NCBI GenBank assembly: GCA_033398695.1
Contig: CM065814.1
Span: 21,915,501-21,979,500 of the forward strand
Source: Orobanche coerulescens
Taxonomy: Eukaryota > Streptophyta > Magnoliopsida > Lamiales > Orobanchaceae
DNA: 64,000 bases
Reading direction: 5' to 3'
The translations under genes and the position numbers were made by a program. This document shows, piece by piece, positions 24,501 to 37,263 of the stretch. The first letter of the stretch is position 1; each line of letters starts with the position of its first letter. The notes under the pieces are model-generated. The model searched no databases, had not been told where the DNA came from, and saw only the letters and a program-made list of their open reading frames with translations.

Positions 24501-27500
24501 CCATCATAGCATCATAAGCCACCCAGGCTAATACTTATGATCATGTATGTATAAGGACTCAGTGAAAAGGGAGGACTCAGCACCATGCTTATGCGAGTCG
24601 CTACATTATTCTCTTTAGCATAGGAGGGTGTCATCTCCTAATCGTGCCAAAGAATAGGCTTAAATCAATGAACATGGCTAAGAAGGATCATTGGGGGGTC
24701 TTTGGCGTCACACATGCTTATGAAAACAAGACGCGGATGACATAAATATCATCATCGGTCATGAGCCCTGCTCACGACTCCACCAACGTACTTTGGTGTC
24801 TTTGATCCAACTAGTTTCTTTGTTCAAAGAAAATGATGTCCATGACAATATCGTGGTATATGGATCATCAAATTGTCCAAATTCCGGACTATTAAAGCCT
24901 AAATGTGTCAATGTCCCAATACATCTTCTGGTTACACAAAACGATGCAAGCCGGACCATATTGACTCATGAATATTTTTCCTTTCACATATTCAATACAA
25001 GTGATGCATAAGATTTTATTTCTCACAAATCATAATGAGATGCTATGAGTGACACACTTTGGCATAGATATCATCGAGTCATAACATGGTTCAATTGTTA
25101 CGGAACATATGTGACTAGAAAACGTCATTCGGCATTCAACAACTTGAGCATCATACCACTCATTGATTGTGATGACCTACTCATCATAGTCACAATGGAT
25201 TTATAAACCGAAATCCAAAAATATCATGTTCCTTTAAAATAGCTTAATACGCACTCAATTTCGCTTGCAAAATTTTACAATCATGAGCATAGCGAGTACT
25301 CTAACAACATAAAGATTTTATACTTGATAAGATCAAAATGATCTATCATATTGAGTGCATAACATGGAAAGGTTATATGCCTAAGGGGCAAAATTATGAC
25401 ACAAGCATGGTGTAACACTACCATGCACACGCTCGACCTTCTTATAAGGGTGTGTATTTTGGGCTTCCCCAAGGAAACTGTTTTTCAACATTTGAAAGAT
25501 GATAGTTTAGCGTATAACGCATACCAAAAACTGTATCATCTGTGGCAAATTCGGCAAAAAAAAGAGGTTGAAAAATATGTGTCATAAGACCACTTGCAAA
25601 TTTAAGATGGGAACCAAGTTGGTTGGGACAAAAGTTAGCACAATCGCTGGAAAATAAAATTCCGCGCAGCTTGACCTTTGTTCACTAAAACAGCGATAAC
25701 TCCCTTGTTAGAAAGGCTATGGACGAACGGTCAGATGTTGTGGAAACTAGACTTCCGTATATTTCTATCCATATATTGTGCACCACACGGATCATTAAAC
25801 TCAGATCACAGTGCATGTTTTAATTGGCTGCTTTAGTATTTCCCAAGTTTAGTGAGAAAACAAGGTTGAGACCATATCCAATGGCATAATTGTTGATGCA
25901 AAAACATGGCAATGACAGCCATAGGCGCGTTTAAACGCAGCTGGGTGTTCGATTTCTTATCTCGACTAATGATCCTTTCGGTAACTCCAACTTAGTAGAC
26001 TTGCAGAGAAAGTAGGAATGTCGGTACAGCTAAGGCTGTTTAAAAACCACTGATTCCGTTTGAACTTTCAAAGCATAAACAAATACCAAGGAGGATGCGC
26101 CTAGTCATGATCAAAAGTGTAGATAAAATCTACCAAAGTGCATCAAATCAACCAAGTATTTTAATTCTCAATTTGCAAGTATACGTCATAATAGCCATGT
26201 TATATGGATGCAACGCGGTGCATCATAATTAAGCATTTTGAACCATGAGACATAATGAATATACCATAACCAACTCGTCTTGACCATCCAATGAGATCGA
26301 CTAGACATAGTCAAATGTATAAAGCACATGCCTTTACAAATACTCGGAAAAGTATTCGGACCTATAGTCATACGAACTATAATTGAGGTCAACGAATTCA
26401 TGTATTTACCGCAATATGCCATTGCCTTACATGTTAAAATTCATGAGAATTACTCGTACATTCTTCCATATATCATATTGCAAGGAGACGATACATGTCT
26501 ACACCCACATGCAATATTTTATTTTAATAAGATGAAAGATGGAGTTTTCCAAGTATGGGATTGGGTCAAGACCAACGTGGTGGTCGCTCAATTCAACGTG
26601 ACAATTCCGTCACAAATCGATTTTAACCACGACATATCCGTCGCAATCGATGTTTGTCCCATTTGTACGTCACAAATCCATGACTGATCATGAACGAGTC
26701 ATAACTTTACCGTTACCGACAATGTTCATTTTTTTTCAATTGTTGATTTAAAATCGACAAAACGGCGACGTCAAATCGCACCCAAAACGTGGTGTATGCA
26801 ACAACCACAAATATCGACTTTCAACAATTATCCGTGACTCCCCCAGGACCGTCACATAGTTTACTTCGACATCCGAGAGTGATACCACCTCTCATTGTCT
26901 CATCCACCGCAAAGTAGCGTGGGAGATAAAGAACCCAAATACCCAATTCCCCAAAAAGAAAATTTCCCAAAAGAGAGGAATTGAAAAACGAGAACTTTAA
27001 TAAAGTCTTACGGGTACTTGGTTCCATATATGCTTTGATCCTTGAACGGGAGATTCTCTCCATATGAGCAATATATTTCCGTGGGTACTCCGTTCTATAT
27101 TTACTTTGATCTTTGAACGGGATAAATATGGCTTTTTCTCCATATTTTGCACATCATCATGAGCAACATATTTTCCTATATACACGTAAAACATAAACAT
27201 GTAAGATTCATAAACATACAAGTTAATGATAAATAAATCATGAATTAGGAAAATAGAGAGTTGAGAAACTCCCGGATAGGGCTACTGGGCTCGATAATTC
27301 GGCCTAAAAAGGACTCGAGCGCGGCAATGCAGCAGCTCGGTATTGGATGCGGTCAGATCTCCAAATTTTCTCGTAAAAATCTGTTTCTGTTCGGCAGCAG
27401 ATTCAGTAATCAATATTACTCAGAATCCGATCTCCACCGTTGAATATACAGATATTTGTGTTGAAAAGTTGCTTTCAAAATTTCACACCGATCCGACGGT

Positions 27501-28238
27501 TCATGAATCGGGAAACATGATTTTGGTACGACTGCGCTGTGCAGAAAATTTACTCGCGGAAATTCTCGTTTCTCGTTTTTTTTTCTTTCGCGTACAGTTT
27601 CATCGAGAAATACTGCTCCGAATCAGATCTTCACCGTTAATTTTGTAGTTCTTGCTACACGGGTGAGAGGGTAAAAAAATCTGATTTGTTGGCTGTCGGG
27701 TCGGCAGGTTGCAACTGGGCCGGGACAGCACTAGAACCGGGCCAGACTGAGGTAGCAACAGGTCGGGTCAGCCAGAAGCAGGTTGGGCACGGGCGTTCTG
27801 AAATCTGGACTTGCGAACGGGCTCGACGACGACGAGACAGGATCGAAGCAGAGGGCCGATCTAGCGTGAGGCGGGCGGCTTGGTGCGACCTGGTGTCTGC
27901 ACTGGCAAGCGAACTGGCCGGGAGCGGGGTGGCAGCAGTGGGCTGGGAATCCGATCTGCTGTAGTCGGTGAAGACAACGACGGGTCTGGTGAGAGGGGCG
28001 GCGCGCGGGTCAGGTCTTGGTAGCGCGGGGGTTCTGCGCGACGAGCAGGGCGAGCGGCGACGGGTGGTCGCGCGGGGGAAAGAAAAACGAGCAGGAGCGG
28101 CGACGGTTGGTAGCTGCTAGGGTTTGCAGGCGTCACGACGGGGGGGCGACGGCGGCGGCCGATCTAGGGTTTCTGCCAAAAGTTTTTTTTTTTGAACGAT
28201 TTTTCTCGGTCTCAGTGGTAGATTACGTGCTGATAACG

Positions 28239-28475
28239 TGTTTCAGGAGAAAGTAAAAAGACTGTAAATAGAGTCAATCAATTGCATTCATAACACTGAT
28301 AGAGGGGTCTTTATATAGGCATTACAATGAGAGTCCTTCCATACATAGGATTCCTAGATAAGGTAAGACATCTAATAGGATCCTACTCCCTCTAGAAGGA
28401 TCTAGAACCTTCCATCTATGTATCTACAATCAGTATTAGGTAAGACACATCACGGGAATAATAATTCCCGAAACA
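28239..28475 (-). repeat. Copia LTR, 5' copy, unit 2 (237 bp)
   Basis: TGTTTCAGGAG...TTCCCGAAACA, followed by AAAGG at 28476-28480. Nearly identical to 14732-14968. Confidence 0.93.
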
Positions 28476-28480
28476 AAAGG

Positions 28481-29119
28481 CACAATTTAACTTATCAGTT
28501 TGACTTATTAGTATATAAAAAAGTTTAACTTATTAATTTATAACCATTTTTAAATGACTTGCTATCACCTTTGAGAAGTTAGCATAAACATGTTTAAGTG
28601 TGATGCGTTTCTTTTTTGTTTGTAGTAATCTTTCACACATTACAAAATTTACATTTAGATTGATAAATTGACTACACAAATATTAAAAATATATTCATGA
28701 TCATTTTAAATTTCTTTCTTAAAAATATCAAATTAATTATGTAAATAATCATTATGTGACATTAATATTCATGCAATACAGCTATACAAAAATATTCACA
28801 ATTACTTTGAATTTCTTAAAGTATCAAAATAATTATGTAAATAACCATTACATGATATTGATATTTATGCAATACAAATATACTTATGAAATTAACTAGC
28901 ATACTAAATCCAACACTAATAAATGTAACGAGTGAGATTATATAAAAATTTAAGAATTCATACGTAATACAGTGTGTTTTATACGTAAACAAAATCTTCA
29001 ATATTGTTTATTCATTCAACTATTTATAAATCGTTACCATACGCTGCCCGTGTGTCCACACGGTCTAAATCTAGTATATAAATAATGTTTTAACCATTTA
29101 TGTATTTGATAGTATCAAT
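28481..29119. other. AT-rich spacer, unit 2
   Basis: Copy of 14974-15612 with single-base changes. No coding signal. Confidence 0.5.
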
Positions 29120-32100
29120 CAACAACAACAACAACAACAGTACTCAATTCTGGTATAAGCGGGGTATAAGGGAGGTGAGATGTATGCTTAAGGGTAGAGA
29201 GGCTGCTTCCAGTAGGACCTCCGACCTGTATGAGAGTGTCAAATGTAAGTGTGAGGAGGAGGAGGGGGTGGAGGTGTTACATGCTCGTGTGTAGTGTGTA
29301 TGTGTGTGCAGTTATAGCTATATGGCAATATAAAATAAAAAATACATATATAATCCATGTCCTAAGCGAGTAAGGTAAGAAAACATGTACAAAACATGTC
29401 AAGTATATAACAAGAAAGCATGTAAAAGCAATACACACATACCTGTATATAAGAGCATATTAGCATATAGTGGAGAGGGTCTATCAAGCAAACTGCTAAT
29501 ATTACAAGTATAATAGTAAATCTAGCATATAGTCAAGAAAGCCTGTGTAGTAAGCAGCGTATCCTACAAGTGCAATAGTAAAACTACAACTAGATCAGAG
29601 GCACGTATCTACTCATGACAGATTAAGTCTCCTATGCCACCTACATGGAAAACTACCCCACGTAGACCTATTCATCCGCCCTATAAGTGTATCTCATCCT
29701 AGATGCCACATAGAATCCACCAGAGGCAACCTACGTCTCTTAAGCAACCTACACCAAGCTATGCAAATAAAGAGAAACAAGACCGCAAACCTATTCCTCT
29801 ACCCTAATCCTAATCCTCCAAGTATTCCTATCAGAGATCATTTCCTCAGACAGGCAGAGCTCCTTCAGGTCCCTTTTAATTATATCCTCCCACCTAAGCT
29901 TAGGTCGACCCCTTCTCCTCACGTCGTCGACTAGGATCGATTCCACTCTCCTAAGTGGCGCAGTAAGATCTCTCCTCTTGACATGCCCAAACCATCTCAA
30001 GCTTCCTTCCCTCGGCTTGTTGATGATGGTCACAACTTTAAGTTCAGATCTGAAAACTCCCGTCGGGATCATGTCCAACAAGGTTTTACCGCATGTCCAT
30101 CTTAGCATCCTCATATCCGCTACCTCCTTCTGATTTGCTTGGGCTTTCGTCATTGGCCAACATTCCGACCCATATAGCATAGCCGTTCTAATTGCCACTT
30201 TATAAAATTTCCTTTTCAACTTTAAGGGAATCCTCCTATCACACATGACTCCTGTAGCCGCCCTCCACTTCAGCCAGCCAACTTGTATTCGATGAGCCAC
30301 GTCTTCGTCTATCCTCCCTGATTTGTGTAACATAGAGCCCAAGTATCTAAAAGACTCATTCGGGTGTAAAATCTGATCCCCAATACGTATATCCACCCCT
30401 ACATTATGTCGAAGCGCGTCCTTATCGAAGTAACATCGAAGGTATTCAGTATTTTCTCGGCTGATGCGCAAGCTGTTGTCTTCTAGTGCTCCCCTCCACT
30501 GCTCTAATCTGAGATTTAGCTCCTCTGCCGTCTTTGAGACTAGCACGATATCATCAGCAAAATTTCAGCACCACGGTATTTTCTCCTGTAAGCCATGCGA
30601 CAGCACGTCCAAAATCAGGGTAAAAATATATGGGCTCAGGGCAGAACCCTGGTGTAGACCTACTTCTACTCGGAAGAACTCAGTGTTTCCCACAGGAGTT
30701 CGAACACAAGTTTCTGCTCTTTCATACATATCCCTGATAACCCTTATGTAGCTCTCTGAGACTCCTTTCGCGTGAGGGTCCTCCAAATCAACTCCCGTGG
30801 AACACTATCGTATGCTTTCTCCAGGTCTAGGAAAGCAAAGTGTAGGGACTTTTGTCTTTCCCTATACTTCTCCATCAAGCTTCTGATAATGTGAATAGCC
30901 TCCATCGTAGACCTCCCTCGCATAAAACCAAATTGGTGCTTTGCCACCATAATGACCCTTCTTAGATTCATCTCGATCACTCTCCCCCATAACTTCATGG
31001 AATGACTCAGTAGTTTAATACCCCTGTAGTTGCCACAAATCTGCACATCGCCCTTGTTCTTGTAGATGGGGATAACCTCACTACGTCTCCATTCCTCTGG
31101 CATCTTAGCGCTTGTCAATATCTTGTTAAAAAGGCTTGTCAACCAACCTACCCCCACGTCCCCAAGACATCTCCATGCCTCAATGGGTATCTGATCAGGT
31201 CCTACTGCTTTGTTCCTCCCCATCTTCCGTAGGGAAAACCTGACATCCTCTTGACTGATCCTCGTATCCTCCCCGGTGCTTAGTGAGTGTTGGTATGTAG
31301 TAGGGTCTTGCCCTTCTTCATTTCGCCATGACCTTCTCCCGTTAAAAAGAGTGACAAAGTATTCCTCCCATCTTTTCCTGATGTCGCCATCCTTCACTAA
31401 GCCTCATCCGCTTTCATCTTTGATATATTTGATATATCCGAGATCCCTTCGTTTTCTCTCGCTGGCTTTAGCAATCCTGTAGATATCTTTTTCACCCTAT
31501 TTGGAGTCTAGTCTCTTGTATAATTCTTCGTACGCTCTACCCGTTGCTTTAGCAACACTCTAATTTGCTTCTTTTTTTAGCTTCGCTATACCTCTCCCTA
31601 ACCACCGACCAGTACTCCAGTATCCCGTTCCGGCTTCTGATAAGCTCCCAAAAGCGGGTCTGTTTCTCCACAACCTTGGTCTGGACCTCTTCGCTAATCC
31701 ACCAAGACTCCCTACAGACTCTGTGTGGCCTTGAGGACCCAACGGCCACCCCTAAAACGTCCTTTGCCATCTCCCTTATGTTATCTGCCAACGAGATCCA
31801 CATCCAATCAGCCTGAAAATGCAAGATGTTTTGCAAATCCATTGTAACCTTCGTAGTTACTGACGTTCTGAATGCCTTTGTCGCTTCTCCATAAAGGGTT
31901 TTCCACAGGATTCTTGGCTTCACCCTCTTCTCAATCTTGTTTACTCGCCTACTCATGAGTATGTCCATGACCAACAATCTATGTTGGGAGTAACAAGTCT
32001 CTCTAGGGAGGACTTTGCAGTCTTTGCATGTCCTAATGTCTCCTTTTCGCACCAGGAAATAATCGATTTGGGTACTATGTCCCCCACTCTGGAAGGTAAT

Positions 32101-32770
32101 AAGTTGGGTGTCTCTCTTCTTAAATAGAGAGTTCGCAACAACCAAGTCGTGTACGGTAGCAAAATCCAGTAACGTGCATCCTTCTTCATTCCTAACTCCA
32201 AACCCGAAACCACCATGGGTCCCCGAGTATCCGTCGCCCGGATCCTATATGTCCATTTAAGTCGCCCCCTAAAATCAGTCGCTGATCCACCGGGCATCTT
32301 CTCACGATCTTGCCTAGCAAGCCCCAAAAGCTCTTCTTTTCTGCCTCTCCTAATCCTCGTTGGGGAGCATATGCGCAGATGACATTAAGAGTTTCCTCTT
32401 CGATCACCAATATCACCAACATGATCCTATCCGTGCACCTGTACACATCAACCACGTTGCCTTTATGTCGCCCTGCCATGATGATACCTACTCCGTTTAT
32501 TGTTGAATCCGAGCTCGAGTACCAAAGCTTGAATCCATTTCCCTCTCTGGTGCTCCTCCCCTTCCATATGGTCTCCTGACAGCACGCGATGTCAATCTTG
32601 CTCCTAATCAAGGAATCAACCAACTCTATGAGCTTACCATTAAGAGTACCTATATTCCGGCTACCAACCTAATCTTATGGGGATTCGTGAATCTAGCATT
32701 ACACCTAACCCTCCTATGCCCGCCCGCCCCTAAGTCTGAAGGACATGACCTCAGGTAACCATGTGAGTAT
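29120..32770 (-). mobile_element. RTE-type LINE, unit 2
   Basis: Duplicate of the LINE at 15613-19260, with the same structure and a (CAA)6 tail on the plus strand instead of (CAA)5. The flanking spacer is shared with unit 1, so this copy arose by duplication, not by a second retrotransposition. Confidence 0.85.
29791..32690 (-). pseudogene. RTE LINE endonuclease-reverse transcriptase, unit 2
   Basis: Same domains as the unit 1 copy, with a different set of lesions. The front half of RT is open over 217 codons (30744-31397), where unit 1 has a stop. Unit 2 has a TGA just before the catalytic box (near 30565; unit 1 reads CLNFADDIVLV there). It also has a complex two-base-shorter replacement near 32232-32242 that shifts the endonuclease frame after GGDLNGHIG, and a stop near 31500 in the linker. 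The two copies therefore decayed independently after the duplication. Confidence 0.85.
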
Positions 32771-33041
32771 GGTAGATCTATCCTACACTAACTAGTACAG
32801 AAAAACAGGATACTAAAAGTAAATCTACCAAACCGGAGACACGTATAAACTAAAAACAACACACAAAACACACTAATAGTAATAATACTAACGGTAATCT
32901 ATAGCAACAATACTAAAATAATGATGCTAACAATAATAATGCTAATAAATGTGAAGATGATGATGATGATAATAATAATGTAAAATAATCTAATAACTAT
33001 AATAATGATGCCAACAATAATAATGCTAATAATGTAAAAAA

Positions 33042-33080
<39 letters not shown>

Positions 33081-33295
33081 AATAATAATAATAATAATAA
33101 TAATAAAACCTTACTTTGATTTAACAAAATTACTTAAAGATTTATCTAAAATTAAAAAATTAACTTGAAAATAAGGGTAGGGAGATGTAACCCGAGATTT
33201 AAAGGAAAAAGACGGAGTGATAAGAGATGGAGTGATACAAGACGATAAAAGACGGAGTAAAATGAGATCTGATGCCCAAGTAAAATGATGTTAGG
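32771..33295. other. Trinucleotide-repeat-rich end of duplication unit 2
   Basis: Microsatellites (GAT)n(AAT)n at 32957-32979 and 33041-33107, longer in the second array than in unit 1. No coding signal. Confidence 0.6.
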
Positions 33296-33946
33296 AGTTA
33301 ACATGAGATCCGTGTTAATGGCTACCAGATGTGTTGTTGGCAGGGGTGTGTCAGTAAGGAAGAGATGACGTGGCGCTGATGTGGCAACCAGGAAGAGATC
33401 ACTGTTGGGAGAGGCCTAAAAGCATCTCGAGTGTATGAACTTTTATCAAGTCAGTTTATATCACTATCACTTATGGCAGTTTTTTATAAACCATCGTTTG
33501 CTATAAACTTATACCTCCACTCCTACAAACTTGAACAAGTTCATAAAGAGCCCCACTTAATATTTCATCATCATATAATATTTCATAACTAACTTATCTA
33601 CAAAACTCTTAAAAAAATGGTCCCACCTTGTTGAATAACTTAAAATTTTGATATGCGAATTACCTGTTTTACCCTTACCCCTAACTACCAAATCAATGTT
33701 TTAAATAAGATCTTTTTATATTTGGGTAACTCAATGTCCTATTCAATACCTTTTTTATCTCTCAAAAGTCAACAAAGTTAATTGTAAACTTACTTTTAGG
33801 AATGATTTATATTTATTAGTATCAATTTAAACCTAAACATTTCTAATTTTTTATAATCATTTATCTTTTTGTAAATTCTAAAAAAACTAACATCTAACAA
33901 GCTAAAATTACATTAAAAATTATATACTTTTACCGACTCATAATAA
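33296..33946. other. Unique sequence right of the tandem duplication
   Basis: The first 120 bases (agttaacatgagatccg...gaggcctaaaag) look like the continuation of the LINE 5' region that unit 1 lost at the junction. The remainder is AT-rich with no coding signal, up to the LTR start at 33947. Confidence 0.5.
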
Positions 33947-36096
33947 TGTAACAACCCAAATTATGAAAGGTATTTTTAAATTTATTTTTAAATGAATTAA
34001 AAATATTATAAATTGTTATAAAAAGGACAAAAAAAAAGTAAGATGAAAGGGTAATGAAATAGGACTAATTTTGAAAAGAAATAGATGAAGAGGGTAGAAA
34101 GTGTAAGTAACGGTATAAAACACCCTTAATTAAGAGATCAATCATAAGATACGTGCCATGTTACTGTCTAATTCATTTCCTTTGTCTGAAGAAAACGAAA
34201 TTTACTTCCTTTCTCTCTGTACTAACCGAATTCAAGTCAAATATCAAGGAAAACAATCCAAAAGTGATAATCAAATCATTCAATAATCAAATTATAGTAA
34301 TAATAACTCAAACCCACAAGTTATTTAGGTTTCTTGGTGATGATTTAAGAGTTAGGGCTGAATTTGAGGAAGAAAAATCAAGAAGAATCTTTGCCCTATC
34401 TTTGATTAAGTTAGGATTGTATTATCATAGCCACACTCAAAGGTAAAATCCATTTTGTTGAATTTTGTTATTAGAAATTTTGTTATTGATAGTTATTGAG
34501 CAAAAGAAACCATGGGTTTTATGGAATTGATGAAATAAGTAATTTCGATATGAATTTTTATTACTGGTAGCTATGGATTGGGATAAATTGATGAAAAATG
34601 ATGATTTTGTAAAATTGACCAAATGGCTCAAAGACTAGTAAAATGAAAATGCCCAAGAGTGGCTAGGATGAGATTGATGATTGATGTTATGTTGATATGA
34701 TTATGAATAGGTGATTGAAGGAAATAGAGACTATACTTATTGATAGGCTATAGGCGTCGACAAGGTGAGTACTTGATATTATATATACACGGTATGCATC
34801 GTGTGCGTGCATATCATATGATTGATTGATTATGCTCACTAGTGGCACTTATACGATGGTATGGGTGGTCCACTAGTCGTATGCCATATTGATATTTTCC
34901 CTAGTGGCACTTATACGATGGTATGGGTGGCCCACTAGTCGTAAGCTATTGATTATGTTCACTAGTGGCACTTATACGATGGTATGGGTGGTCCACTAGT
35001 CGTATGCTTAAATTGTTATATGTGCATATATGTGGAAATGACATAAATTGTTGAGGTTGCCTATATAGTCTCTAGTACTCACTAAGTTTTATGCTTAATG
35101 TTTAGTTGTTATCATGTTAATAGGTTGAAAGGACTAGCAACAAGGAAAGTGAAGCCAAGCGTAGGAATTGGCTACCCTTGGAAGTGACAAGTGACGTTGA
35201 TAAGGTGGACGACTTGTGCGATTTTGAAGTTAATGGTACAAGTATCTATTTTGTCTTTGCATTGATACCAAACGAGTCTATTGACATGTATAGAGTCGTT
35301 TGGTAAGTTGATCATGAAATAGTGCGAATGAGTCTTATACATGGTTATGTTTAGTTGAATTTGGTAAATGGTATGTATATTAAGAAATGTTGATAAGAAA
35401 CGGTCAAATGATGTGAAAGTCACTTGGTTGACTCTATTTTGATATGTGAAATATGTTTGAAGTGTTGAAATGATAATTTGTGTATTTAGTCAAGTTTTAC
35501 CCAAGTTGCCACCTGACGGGTAAATGACCCGTCTGGCCATTTTAAAGGAAATTAAGTCCCAAACAGGTTCAAAGTGGTTACATGTTTTTAAAAGTTTCTG
35601 TAAGTTTTGAGTATATGATGTTGTCATTTAGGTTAGAAAATTACTAGTTGTGCCTAAATGGCATTCTAGTCGGGTCCAATCGGCCATTTTGGGTTGAAAT
35701 TTGGAAACGACCAACGTGGACGTGTTTATTATGAGTATTAATGTATTTCTGGAGATTTTGGTTAAGTTTGGTAGTCGTTTTGAGCGTTTTTGAAGTCTTG
35801 ACGTAAAATCAAAGTTTTGAAAATTTTGTGCAGTGAGGACCGTAATTTTACGGCCCCCAGCCGTAAAGTTACGGTCTGAACAAAGTTTTGGTGATTTGCA
35901 ATCAGGAGCTAAAATAACCCAGCCGCAATTTACGGCCACTTTTTACGGCCAGTTCAATTTTCGACTTTCGTTTGTTCTTATTTCGTTTTGTTTGGGTCGT
36001 TTGTTTTAGTGTCATTTAATATGTTATAACCTGAATTATGGGATCGTATATAAGTAAAAGAAAAGAATTTTGTCGTTTTTCAACACGGGTCTTATA
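33947..36096 (+). repeat. 5' LTR of Tekay-like element (about 2.15 kb)
   Basis: Starts TGTAACAACCC and ends near ...CTTATA, just before the primer-binding site. The expected end is TTACA, so the last dinucleotide may be mutated. Its first 0.55 kb matches the 3' LTR at 56176-56757. Long LTRs are normal for this clade. It contains a triple hairpin repeat at 34838-35008. A possible TATA-containing region lies at 34112-34120 (tataaaacac). There are small antisense or sense frames (for example 34153-34446) but no gene. Confidence 0.8.
34838..35008. repeat. Triple tandem repeat with hairpin arms in the LTR
   Basis: Three copies start at 34838, 34901 and 34961. Each reads (A)CTAGTGGCACTTATACGATG then GTATGGGTGG then CCACTAGTCGTA. 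The arms CTAGTGG and CCACTAG are inverted, so each unit can fold into a stem with a roughly 25-base loop. Spacers between units differ. The repeats lie inside the LTR and may be regulatory or a replication-slippage product. Confidence 0.85.
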
Positions 36097-36099
36097 AGT

Positions 36100-36111
36100 T
36101 GGTATCAGAGC
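36100..36111 (+). promoter_or_regulatory. Primer-binding site (initiator tRNA-Met type)
   Basis: TGGTATCAGAGC lies four bases after the LTR end. It is the standard complement to the 3' end of initiator tRNA-Met used by most plant Gypsy elements. Confidence 0.9.
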
Positions 36112-36394
36112 AAAGGTTTAAGAGATTTAGGTATTCCATCTTTGATAGGATACCTAGACTTAAACCGTTATGACCTATAGTTATTGACTATATTGAGATA
36201 TAGTTATATTCGAGACGAAGTACAAAACAGCTTTAACTTTAGATAACGCAACATATGATTATAATAATGCCTGCCCAACATTGTTATAAACGTATGGTGC
36301 ATTGTTTGAAGCTAAAACTAAGACGTATGGATATGATCGAGTATAGGCTAGCATTATTGTGTAGACATGTATGAATTGAGATGTTTATGAGAAT
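36112..36394. other. Remnant between primer-binding site and protease; gag deleted
   Basis: Only 283 bases separate the primer-binding site from the protease tail, where an intact element has gag and most of the protease (well over 1 kb). No gag motif is visible, so this marks an internal deletion. Confidence 0.7.
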
Positions 36395-37263
36395 TTGATG
36401 TCATCGTCGGTATGGATTGGCTTAGTCAATATAAAACCAATATTTCTTGTGAGGACAAGGTCGTTCACCTTGTTGCTCATCATGGCGAGAATCTTATTAT
36501 CTATGGCGAGAGAAAAAAAGAATCTTTGTCTATTTGTACTTTTGCTCGTGCTAAACGTTGTATGTCACGTGGTAGTCAGGCGTATTTGGCACACATAATA
36601 GATTCTGAAAAACAGTCGAAGACTCTTCAAGAGCTTCCAGTTGTAAATGAATTTCCAAATGTGTTTCCTGACGATTTTCCAGGTATTACTCATGATCGTC
36701 AAGTTGAATTTCAGATTGAACTTGTTCCTGGTGCTACTCCAATTGCTAAGGCTCCTTATCGTCTTGCCCCGACTAAGATGCAAGACTTGATGAGTAAATT
36801 ACAAGAACTTCTTGATAAGGGGTTTATTCGTCCAAGTACTTCTCCTTGGGATGCTCCTGTCTTATTTGTCAAGAAGAAAGACGGAAGCATGAGAATGTGT
36901 ATATATTATCGTGAGCTCAATAAAGTTACAATTAAGAATCGATATCCTCTGCCCAGAATAGATGATCTGTTTGATCAACTTCAAGGAGCTAAATTCTTTT
37001 CCAAGATTGATCTCCGTTCTGGTTATCATCAGCTCAAGGTGTGTGAAGAAGATGTCCCAAAAACCGCTTTCCATACTCGGTATGGACATTTTGAATTCGT
37101 TGTAATGTCTTTTGGTCTTACGAATGCTCCTGCGGTATTCATAGACTTAATGAATCATATTTATAGACCAATGCTAGATAAGTCGGAAATTGTTTTCATT
37201 GACGATATTTTAATTTATTCTAGGAGTCAATCTGATCATGAATTTCATTTGCGTGAAGTCTTG
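36395..37263 (+). pseudogene. Tekay-like pol, part 1: protease end and reverse transcriptase
   Basis: The frame from about 36406 reads [17 protein letters not shown], the end of the aspartic protease domain. RT follows: [59 protein letters not shown] and the catalytic FIDDILIYS (about 37195-37220). The usual MCIDYREL has Y in place of D. The frame is open up to 37263, where the CACTA transposon begins after ...FHLREVL. The rest of RT resumes at 50518 with [12 protein letters not shown]. Known family role: synthesis of element cDNA in the particle. It is inactive because of the insertion. Confidence 0.92.
37261..37263. repeat. Target-site duplication of CACTA element (left TTG)
   Basis: TTG precedes CACTACTAC here and follows GTAGTAGTG at 50515-50517. 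Three-base duplications are diagnostic of CACTA transposons. Confidence 0.92.

Larger units (their letters stand above)
21325..28475 (-). mobile_element. Copia-type LTR retrotransposon, complete ends (unit 2)
   Basis: Duplicate of the element at 7810-14968, with the same AAAGG target-site duplication (21320-21324 and 28476-28480). The shared flanks show that it was copied with the surrounding DNA and did not insert twice. LTRs are 237 bp each. The interior has the same integrase and RT relics (23688-23724 and about 23035-23056) and no long frame. Confidence 0.9.
19782..33295. repeat. 13.5-kb tandem duplication, unit 2
   Basis: Second direct copy of 6277-19779. It has the Copia leader (19782-20019) and LTR (20038-20219), the AT spacer, the 237-bp-LTR Copia element (21325-28475), a spacer, the RTE LINE (29120 onward) and the microsatellite end. 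It lacks the RPL8 fragment and gag, which lie left of the breakpoint in unit 1. Its right end 'gatgttagg' continues into unique sequence 'agttaacatgagatccg', which probably is the original continuation. Confidence 0.93.

Noticed and set aside
34838..35008. Spaced direct repeats that could suggest a CRISPR array
   Set aside because: Only three units in a plant LTR, with decayed spacers and no cas genes; this is an LTR-internal tandem repeat.
36565..37089. Minus-strand frames within the Tekay-like RT
   Set aside because: Antisense shadows of the open RT frame.
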